12,028 bases of DNA from Candidatus Bipolaricaulota bacterium (GTDB taxonomy: Bacteria; Bipolaricaulota; Bipolaricaulia; M55B111): NCBI GenBank assembly GCA_018334615.1, contig JAGXLP010000029.1, positions 1 to 12,028 of the forward strand. The letters run 5' to 3'. Below the pieces are notes generated by a model. That model was not told the DNA's origin, ran no database searches, and saw only the letters and a list, made by a program, of their open reading frames with translations. The position numbers and the translations under genes are program-made. Of this stretch, positions 7,642 to 12,028 are shown one piece after another. Every line of letters starts with the position of its first letter. Position 1 is the first letter of the stretch.

Positions 7642-7672
7642 AGTATACACTTAATATATTAACCCGACTCAA
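7642..7672 (-). promoter_or_regulatory. Weak candidate promoter of the methyltransferase operon
   Basis: On the minus strand, TTGAGT (7672-7667) and TATACT (7647-7642) are separated by 19 bases. Transcription would start near 7635, leaving a leader of about 28 bases before the ATG at 7607. The spacing is longer than optimal, which would fit an activated or tightly controlled promoter. Transcription could also come from the gntR promoter upstream. Confidence 0.35.
7643..7662. promoter_or_regulatory. Adjacent palindromes in the methyltransferase promoter, operator-like
   Basis: Two perfect palindromes lie side by side: GTATAC (7643-7648) and TTAATATATTAA (7651-7662). They occupy the spacer and -10 of the candidate promoter. 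GTATAC-centred sites are common for FadR-type GntR regulators, and a GntR gene lies 150 bases upstream. An AT-rich palindrome of this size can also arise by chance. Confidence 0.35.
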
Positions 7673-7758
7673 AAAAAATTGCAAACTCAGACCCCTACAC
7701 ACGTTAACCCATTACTATTCACACAGCAGGTAAGGATATCGGCCGCACCACCTCCTTT

Positions 7759-8400
7759 TTATAACTCCCGCTCTAAATGGCTTTCACTAATAAATTGATC
7801 TTTTATTTCATCAATAAAATCTTCCATGTGGGAAGCCAGAATATTCCCGCTCTTTTTTTCATTCCCGTCCTCGAGCGCCTCGGTAAGCTCCAAAAACTCG
7901 TCCTTAAACTTACTCATAAACTTCTTCGTCCTGGGGAAAACCCATATCCTGACCGATTGTTGCCTGAGTTTTCGCAGGTTTTCGGCCAGTACCCCATTCT
8001 TTGTAGCATTATTTACTAGCTCGTGAGCACGGGAGTCCAACTTCATTAATTCCTTTGGGTCCTCTTCCGAATTCATCTCCTCAATAAGCTCCCGTAACTT
8101 CTTTATTTCTCCCTCTGTAATCCTCCTTGCCGCAAGTTTCCCGGCAAGGCTAATAAGATAACTCCTTACTTCGAAAAGATCCCGTAACTCGTGAAAGCTC
8201 ACAGTAGAGACGTAGGTTCCACTATGGGGGACAGTGGTAATTAAACCTTCGTTTTCGAGTTTTATGAAAATTTCCCTTAGCGGAGTCCTACCTATGTTAA
8301 ACTCCTCCCTTAATTCCTTCTCTCGCAATTGTTTGCCCGGTTCGTAGTCCAAATAAACGATCCTTTCTTTAATGATGTCTAAAACTTCGTCTCTTTCCAT
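7759..8400 (-). CDS. GntR-family transcriptional regulator with FCD-type domain
   Basis: This is a metabolite-responsive dimeric DNA-binding protein, probably controlling the neighbouring methyltransferase and transport genes. I chose the ATG at 8400 (213 residues) because GAGGG lies seven bases upstream; the longer reading starts at GTG 8421 and would bury that ribosome binding site. Residues 1-65 are the winged helix, with the recognition segment GRTPLREIFIKLENEGLI (37-54). Residues 72-205 are the all-helical FCD effector domain. Of the usual metal-binding residues, D122, H126 and H191 are present. The middle histidine expected around residue 169 (normally in an EH pair) is Phe, so metal-dependent ligand binding may be altered. 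A strong promoter with inverted repeats upstream suggests autoregulation. The ligand is unknown. Confidence 0.88.
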   Translation of the reverse strand: MERDEVLDIIKERIVYLDYEPGKQLREKELREEFNIGRTPLREIFIKLENEGLITTVPHSGTYVSTVSFHELRDLFEVRSYLISLAGKLAARRITEGEIKKLRELIEEMNSEEDPKELMKLDSRAHELVNNATKNGVLAENLRKLRQQSVRIWVFPRTKKFMSKFKDEFLELTEALEDGNEKKSGNILASHMEDFIDEIKDQFISESHLEREL

Positions 8401-8590
8401 TTTGTTGCCCTCTTTTACCACTAATAATAAGTTTTTGTTATCTAAACTTGAACAAATTAGCTAGATAAACAACGGCTCCAAATACTTCGTAGTTCGAACG
8501 AGCTTTCGGCCAATACAGGAGCATTAAACAAACTCAAATAAATGGACCACAGTCCCAGTAAATAAATTATAAATTAACCGCTTCACGAAA

Positions 8591-8619
8591 GTAATATATC
8601 GGTTATATAATGATATTAC
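8591..8619. promoter_or_regulatory. Inverted repeat over the gntR -10 region
   Basis: GTAATAT (8591-8597) and ATATTAC (8613-8619) are perfect 7-bp inverted arms separated by 15 bases. The right arm overlaps the -10 hexamer of the leftward gntR promoter and the left arm lies in the early transcribed region. That is a classic arrangement for autorepression. The AT-rich composition lowers its statistical weight. Confidence 0.4.
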
Positions 8620-8641
8620 AAGTTTTTATCTTGACCGTCAA
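8613..8641 (-). promoter_or_regulatory. Promoter of the gntR gene, just past the hydantoinase-like stop
   Basis: On the minus strand, TTGACG (8641-8636) is 17 bases from TAATAT (8618-8613). The -35 lies within an 11-bp near-perfect palindrome, TTGAC-C-GTCAA (8631-8641). Transcription would start near 8606, giving a leader of about 200 bases before the ATG at 8400. That leader holds a further inverted pair, TTATCTA (8438-8444) and TAGATAA (8462-8468). The promoter makes gntR independent of the upstream ATPase gene. Confidence 0.55.
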
Positions 8642-8647
8642 ATTATT

Positions 8648-10576
8648 TTAAACTTGATCTTTTAGCTCCGGCCTACCCACAGCTACTACATCAATGAAAG
8701 CCCTTCCATGACTGAAATCTTCTGCATCAACGGAGACACTGGTATTCTTTCCCCCTGTCTTCCGAACCATTTCTTTTGCTCGATTTATGGAGTATTTCCT
8801 GGCTTGTTCCAGGGCAAGGCCTTCTTCCTCTTCTTCAATAACTTTTCTCTCGTCCGGAAGGAACATTGTAAAATTTCCCTCCTCCTGGTTTTCCACCAAT
8901 AGGACCTCGAACCTTCTGGTGACCCGACCGGTTACGGTCCCAACTGCATTTCCCACACTGTAGTGTTCCACCTCGACGAAATCCGCTCCAAACCACGAGG
9001 CAACACGGGGCAGGAATACCCCGGCAGGTGCACCGATACCAATCAAGGGGAGGTTAAGGAGGAGGTTAACGGATAGTTCGTCACTGCCCCCTTTTCTAAA
9101 ATAATCCCACACGTAATTTCCGTCAAACACAGAACCGGGCTCCTCGTCCAGAATAAATTTCTTCACCATCTCATGAGCAATCTCTTTTTCAAAAGACTCT
9201 TTTATTTCTTCCGCACACTCAGTTAAATTCCCACTCCACTCCATCTTTTGTGCCAGCACGTCAATACCCGCCCTGGAGACCTCCCTGTTTCCTTCGGTGT
9301 ACTCGCCAACAACGTGAAGTAGATCCGTGGGAGTCAGCGCCACCCTCTTCACTATACCAAGACGTTCCAGCTCCCGGAGGTAGTAACTGCTCCTAACAAG
9401 GCCTCGCTCACGAACCATGTCGAGCAACTTACTTCTATTTACAGTTTCTTCGCCTATTAACCGGAAAAATTCCGAAAGGGGTTCGCTCAACCCTTCCAAT
9501 ATCCCCTCTCCTCCCTCTCTTCTCGCCAGGAAAGAACTGTCCTCATGGACGTAGACGCTATCCAGTTCATCTTTTGACAAATCTCCGAAGGCAAGAGGCT
9601 TCGCCGTCTTCGGACCGAACGCAAGGTTACCTTCTTTGTCAACTTCGATTCTGCTATCCCCGCCGAGGCCGACAGTATGGAGGTCCAACGATTTAACTTT
9701 TGTTCTCCATTTTCCGACCTGTACCCCTGACTTATCCAACGACGGTAACCCGTCCTTCAGTATCCCGATATCGACGGTTGTACCTCCTATATCCACAACT
9801 ACTCCGTTATTCTTGCCCGATAACCACCGGGCCCCAATTACGCTGGCGGCCGGACCGGAGAATATTGTTTCAATGGGCCTCTTTTTTATTTCGGAAGATT
9901 TTGCCAGCGAGCCGTCGCTTTTCACTACCGTTACTGGCGCCTCTATCCCTCTTTCCTTAAGGGCCTTACTGGCGCTATCGATAAAAGAATTTATTATTGG
10001 AATTATCTTTACATTCAGAACCGTAGTGACTGCCCTTTCGTAAAATCCCAGCTCCGGTGAGAGATCGTGACTTACTATCACCGGCTTATCCGTATGCCTC
10101 TCAATTATCTTCCCCACTTCGTTTTCATGCTGGGGGTTTCTTACCGAGAAATACCCCGAAACCGCGTATCCAACAACCTCTTCCCCCCACTCGTGTACGA
10201 GCGGTTCTACCTTGCTAGTGTTCAGAGGTTGTATCTCCTCTCCCCGGGGGTTAAACCTTCCGGGGATATAACCTTGTTTGGTCCTGGGAAATTCCTCTCC
10301 CCGTTCCGGACTCCAGCCCAGCATGAGCAAACCAACTGGACCACCCCTCCCCTCGACGATTGAATTGGTTGCCAGGGTCGAGGAAAGAGAGACCCGGGCA
10401 ACTTTATCTTCATCTATATCACCTACAACCTCGTCAATCGCCTTGAAAATACCTCTGGATAAATCATCGTGGGTGGTCGGTACTTTGGCGACTGACCCTA
10501 CGTTTTCCTCGGAGAGTTCAAAGAGTACGGCGTCCGTAAATGTATCTCCAGCATCTACCCCGACCGCATATTTCAT
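8648..10576 (-). CDS. Hydantoinase A/oxoprolinase-family ATPase, solitary
   Basis: The family couples ATP hydrolysis to activation of cyclic amides or carbonyl compounds (hydantoinases, 5-oxoprolinase, acetone carboxylase). The substrate here is unknown. The 642 residues show the family order: N-terminal ATPase motif VDAGDTFTDAV (7-17), ERAVTTVLN (180-188), SGPAAS (240-245), second phosphate motif VDIGGTTVDIG (261-271), GLGGDS (303-308), ALTPTDLLHV (413-422) and IGAPAG (514-519). The first motif carries Asp at residue 11 where DxGGTxTD has its second Gly. Residues about 376-411 read like a winged helix (KLLDMVRERG...LRELERLGIVK), apparently inserted before ALTPTD. No HyuB partner follows; the next gene is gntR. 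With only one cysteine (C454), it cannot be an iron-sulfur corrinoid activator. The ATG follows GGAGG after seven bases. Family call is firm, function open. Confidence 0.85.
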   Translation of the reverse strand: MKYAVGVDAGDTFTDAVLFELSEENVGSVAKVPTTHDDLSRGIFKAIDEVVGDIDEDKVARVSLSSTLATNSIVEGRGGPVGLLMLGWSPERGEEFPRTKQGYIPGRFNPRGEEIQPLNTSKVEPLVHEWGEEVVGYAVSGYFSVRNPQHENEVGKIIERHTDKPVIVSHDLSPELGFYERAVTTVLNVKIIPIINSFIDSASKALKERGIEAPVTVVKSDGSLAKSSEIKKRPIETIFSGPAASVIGARWLSGKNNGVVVDIGGTTVDIGILKDGLPSLDKSGVQVGKWRTKVKSLDLHTVGLGGDSRIEVDKEGNLAFGPKTAKPLAFGDLSKDELDSVYVHEDSSFLARREGGEGILEGLSEPLSEFFRLIGEETVNRSKLLDMVRERGLVRSSYYLRELERLGIVKRVALTPTDLLHVVGEYTEGNREVSRAGIDVLAQKMEWSGNLTECAEEIKESFEKEIAHEMVKKFILDEEPGSVFDGNYVWDYFRKGGSDELSVNLLLNLPLIGIGAPAGVFLPRVASWFGADFVEVEHYSVGNAVGTVTGRVTRRFEVLLVENQEEGNFTMFLPDERKVIEEEEEGLALEQARKYSINRAKEMVRKTGGKNTSVSVDAEDFSHGRAFIDVVAVGRPELKDQV

Positions 10577-10651
10577 TTAATTACCTCCAGTGTTCAGACA
10601 TTTAGATACAAGTCCAGGCTGAATTTAGCGAATCACTTTCTTGATTGTGGT

Positions 10652-10680
10652 ATAATATTCCGGTTTTTTGCAAGAGGCAA
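10652..10680 (-). promoter_or_regulatory. Promoter of the hydantoinase-like ATPase gene
   Basis: On the minus strand, TTGCCT (10680-10675) is 17 bases from TATTAT (10657-10652). The predicted start near 10645 leaves a leader of about 70 bases. A second leftward candidate farther out is an extended -10, TGTTATAAT (10743-10735), with a poor -35. Confidence 0.45.
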
Positions 10681-10785
10681 TTAGTTTTTTGAAAATCACC
10701 GTTTTAGTGCTTATTTTAACATTAAAATCGAGCGATTATAACACTTAACCGAAAGACACTATTTCATTCTCACATAAGGTGTGTC

Positions 10786-10815
10786 GGCGAGCCCTGTGCT
10801 GGAGGCCTTTTTTTT
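10786..10815 (+). terminator. Terminator-like hairpin with T8 run
   Basis: GGC (10786-10788) and AGC (10790-10792) pair with GCT (10798-10800) and GCC (10805-10807). The stem is interrupted by an internal loop and followed at once by eight Ts (10808-10815). No protein-coding gene precedes it on the plus strand, so it would end a small RNA or a leader transcript. The stem is short, so this is tentative. Confidence 0.35.
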
Positions 10816-10858
10816 GTAAAAGACTAAAGGGCCTAGTTAATTATTATTTCTACAAGCC

Positions 10859-10881
10859 CCGTCCCTTGGGCGGAGTTTTTT
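10859..10881 (+). terminator. Second terminator-like hairpin with T6 run
   Basis: CCG-T-CC pairs with GG-CGG around a CTTG loop; GCCC (10856-10859) with GGGC (10868-10871) is an alternative stem. Six Ts follow at 10876-10881. It lies 44 bases beyond the first hairpin, upstream of the amidohydrolase promoter. It could insulate that gene from upstream transcription. Confidence 0.45.
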
Positions 10882-10942
10882 GACTTAGACGTTGTCCATA
10901 TCCATAAGAAAAGAGAGTTGTTCGACTTAGGTATGAATTAAG

Positions 10943-10971
10943 TTGACCGCGAAAAACTTGTTCGGTAATAT
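10943..10971 (+). promoter_or_regulatory. Promoter of the creatininase-family gene
   Basis: TTGACC (10943-10948) is 17 bases from TAATAT (10966-10971), giving a start near 10978 and a leader of about 33 bases. An alternative rightward promoter is TTGACT (10880-10885) with CATAAG (10903-10908), also spaced by 17. The downstream one closely resembles the gntR promoter in both hexamers. Confidence 0.55.
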
Positions 10972-11010
10972 GGTTAAGATGATTTAGAGCCTACTACATC
11001 AGGAGAACGC

Positions 11011-11715
11011 ATGAATCTGGGAGAAATGAGCTGGACCGAGTTTGAAGAGCGGGAACCAGAGATCGCCTTGCTCCCAACGGGTAGTACAGAACAACACGGT
11101 CCCCACTGTCCGTTAAATACGGATTCCTTGATCGCCGAGGAGATTGCCAAATACGTGGCAGACGAAGCGGATGTTCTTCTGCTTCCGTCAATTACTGTCG
11201 GTGTATCGAGGGAACACTCGAAGTTCCCGGGTACGTTGTACCTCTCCCCGGAAACTTTCAGGAGACAAGTTAAGGAAATTATCTTATCGGCCAGGGGGTT
11301 CGGTGTCGAGAAATTTGTAATTGTTAACGGGCACGGGGGTAACGTATCTGCTATTCAAGAAATGTGCCAGATCCTTTATCATGAACACGAAATTCTTGCT
11401 TTGGAATGGACCTGGTTCAACGCGATCTCGGCAAAAAACATGGGTCACGCCGGCGAACTCGAGACCTCTTTAGTTAAATTTTTAAAGCCCAAACTGATAA
11501 ACGGTCCGATGGAACGTGGCTCAGACAGCTGGGGCCGCAGATTTCATGGAACCAGAGTCGCCTACGACACAAGCAACTTCACAAGCAAGGGAGTAGTAGG
11601 TGACCCAACCAAGGCAACAAGGGAAAAAGGTGAGAAGCTATTCGACAAGGCGACCGGAAAACTTTTAAAATTGGTAAACGCAATACAAAATGGGGATATA
11701 GAATCTCCCGACTAG
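11011..11715 (+). CDS. Creatininase-family metal-dependent amidohydrolase
   Basis: The family hydrolyses cyclic or linear amides with a dinuclear metal centre. Members include creatininase, FAPy deformylases and the mycofactocin peptidase MftE. The 234 residues carry the hallmark segments: GSTEQHGPH (24-32), with E27 and H29, D38 of LNTDS, REHSKFPGTLYLSPETF (67-83), NGHGGN (106-111), with H108, and GHAGELETS (145-153), with E149. Canonical creatininase has a Glu two residues after the histidine in the NGH motif; here that position is Gly110. True creatinine hydrolysis is therefore not supported, and the protein fits the broader amidohydrolase group. AGGAG lies five bases before the ATG. It stands divergent from the ATPase gene and 48 bases before the NuoE-like gene, with no clear terminator between. 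A role in the amine pathway is inference from position. Confidence 0.85.
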   Translation: MNLGEMSWTEFEEREPEIALLPTGSTEQHGPHCPLNTDSLIAEEIAKYVADEADVLLLPSITVGVSREHSKFPGTLYLSPETFRRQVKEIILSARGFGVEKFVIVNGHGGNVSAIQEMCQILYHEHEILALEWTWFNAISAKNMGHAGELETSLVKFLKPKLINGPMERGSDSWGRRFHGTRVAYDTSNFTSKGVVGDPTKATREKGEKLFDKATGKLLKLVNAIQNGDIESPD

Positions 11716-11763
11716 TTTAGAACGACAAATACCTGTAACAACTCCAAAAAACAAGGAGGGCCT

Positions 11764-12028
11764 ATGACCAAGAACAACAATCTTGAGCAAGAAACTCTTT
11801 CTCAAACCTACCTAGAGTTGATTGAAGAGCTACCGGAAAACAGGGAATCAGTAATCCCAGCACTACAAAAGGTTCAGAAAAGCCGAGGCTACCTACCCGA
11901 AGCCGCCTTGGAAACGATAGCCGATTATACCCAAACTCCGCTGGCAAACGTAGCGGGGATAGCCACATTTTACTCTCAATTTTACCTGGAACCCCAGGGC
12001 GAGCACACGATAAAAGTTTGTCAGGGAA
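11764..12028 (+). CDS. nuoE: NuoE/HndA-type [2Fe-2S] subunit, 5' part only
   Basis: This is the thioredoxin-like iron-sulfur subunit that pairs with a NuoF-type flavoprotein in NADH dehydrogenases, NAD(P)-reducing hydrogenases or NAD-linked formate dehydrogenases. The window shows 88 codons. Residues about 14-65 are the helical N-terminal region (ESVIPALQKVQKSRGYLP, then ALETIADYTQTPLANVAGIATFYSQF). The last residues, IKVCQG, contain the first cluster cysteine, and the remaining cysteines lie beyond the edge. The start is set by AAGGAGGG (11753-11760), three bases before the ATG; this is slightly close but very strong. It probably opens an electron-transfer operon unrelated to the amine genes. 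Which complex it serves depends on the genes to the right. Confidence 0.88.
   Translation, partial: MTKNNNLEQETLSQTYLELIEELPENRESVIPALQKVQKSRGYLPEAALETIADYTQTPLANVAGIATFYSQFYLEPQGEHTIKVCQG

Larger units (their letters stand above)
10577..11010. other. Divergent intergenic region with promoters and hairpins
   Basis: This 434-base non-coding stretch separates the leftward ATPase gene from the rightward amidohydrolase gene. It holds leftward promoters at 10652-10680 and 10735-10743, a rightward extended -10 (TGGTATAAT, 10648-10656), two rightward terminator-like hairpins (10786-10815 and 10859-10881), and rightward promoters at 10880-10908 and 10943-10971. The segment 10778-10807 is clearly GC-richer than its surroundings. 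No ORF with a credible start was found. A small RNA of about 150 bases from the extended -10 to the first T8 run is possible. No known riboswitch or RNA family was recognised. Confidence 0.45.

Noticed and set aside
8401..8421. Upstream GTG start for the GntR gene
   Set aside because: It has no ribosome binding site, and the GAGGG that serves the ATG at 8400 would fall within the extra codons.
8619..8656. Intrinsic terminator after the hydantoinase-like gene
   Set aside because: CAAGTTT/AAACTTG with an inner TTGAC/GTCAA can fold, but the stem is interrupted and AT-rich, and no T-tract follows on the minus strand.
9636..10043. 135-aa plus-strand ORF, and several shorter ones, within the hydantoinase-like gene
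   Set aside because: Low-complexity Ser/Thr/Pro-rich translations typical of antisense reading; the opposite strand carries all family motifs in order.
10778..10881. Known riboswitch or small RNA (SRP RNA, 6S, c-di-GMP, guanidine, glycine)
   Set aside because: A few short stretches look similar, but no conserved core of any of these families could be matched.
10994..11191. 65-aa minus-strand ORF over the start of the creatininase-family gene
   Set aside because: Antisense to the conserved TEQHGPH region, with no ribosome binding site and no family resemblance.
11762..11968. 68-aa minus-strand ORF at the right edge
   Set aside because: Antisense to the NuoE-like start, which has a strong ribosome binding site and a clear family signature.
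1..12028. CRISPR arrays, tRNA/rRNA genes, insertion sequences or prophage attachment sites
   Set aside because: No regularly spaced repeats, cloverleaf-like sequences, transposase motifs or flanking direct repeats were seen.

Overview
This window looks like chromosomal sequence from an anaerobic, probably salt- or alkali-tolerant member of the Bacillota (clostridial or Halanaerobiales-like). The evidence is strong AAGGAGG-type ribosome binding sites, consensus sigma-A promoters, moderate GC by eye, acidic proteins, a ProVWX glycine betaine transporter, and two non-pyrrolysine MttB-superfamily methyltransferases. Such methyltransferases are typical of anaerobes that demethylate quaternary amines. 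The substrate-binding protein has a signal peptide but no lipobox cysteine, which would suit a diderm Firmicute better than a monoderm. The taxonomic assignment is inference.

Layout. The left edge (1-293) holds the first codons of a minus-strand gene and a divergent promoter region with a perfect 9-bp inverted repeat. A plus-strand gene at 294-1055 encodes a membrane-anchored, secreted SH3-like plus DUF4352-like protein. It converges on a long minus-strand block from 10576 down to 1168. In transcription order that block reads: a solitary hydantoinase A/oxoprolinase-family ATPase (8648-10576); a GntR/FCD regulator (7759-8400); two tandem MttB-family methyltransferases (6150-7607 and 4692-6140) in one tight operon ending at a strong hairpin (4641-4675); and the proV-proW-proX operon (4403-1168) with its own promoter and a terminator at 1096-1120. 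A 16-codon ORF with an excellent ribosome binding site lies between proW and proX. To the right of the ATPase gene, a 434-bp divergent intergenic region (10577-11010) holds promoters in both directions and two terminator-like hairpins. It is followed on the plus strand by a creatininase-family amidohydrolase (11011-11715) and the first 88 codons of a NuoE/HndA-type [2Fe-2S] subunit (11764 to the edge).

How the genes may work together. ProXWV would import glycine betaine or a related quaternary amine. One or both MttB homologues would transfer a methyl group from it to a corrinoid protein, and the GntR protein would sense a metabolite and control the set. The hydantoinase-like ATPase and the creatininase-like amidohydrolase flank the set and may handle a C-N bond in a related compound, but their substrates cannot be read from sequence. 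No corrinoid protein, corrinoid-to-folate methyltransferase or iron-sulfur corrinoid activator is encoded here, so those partners must lie elsewhere. The NuoE-like gene probably begins a separate electron-transfer operon.
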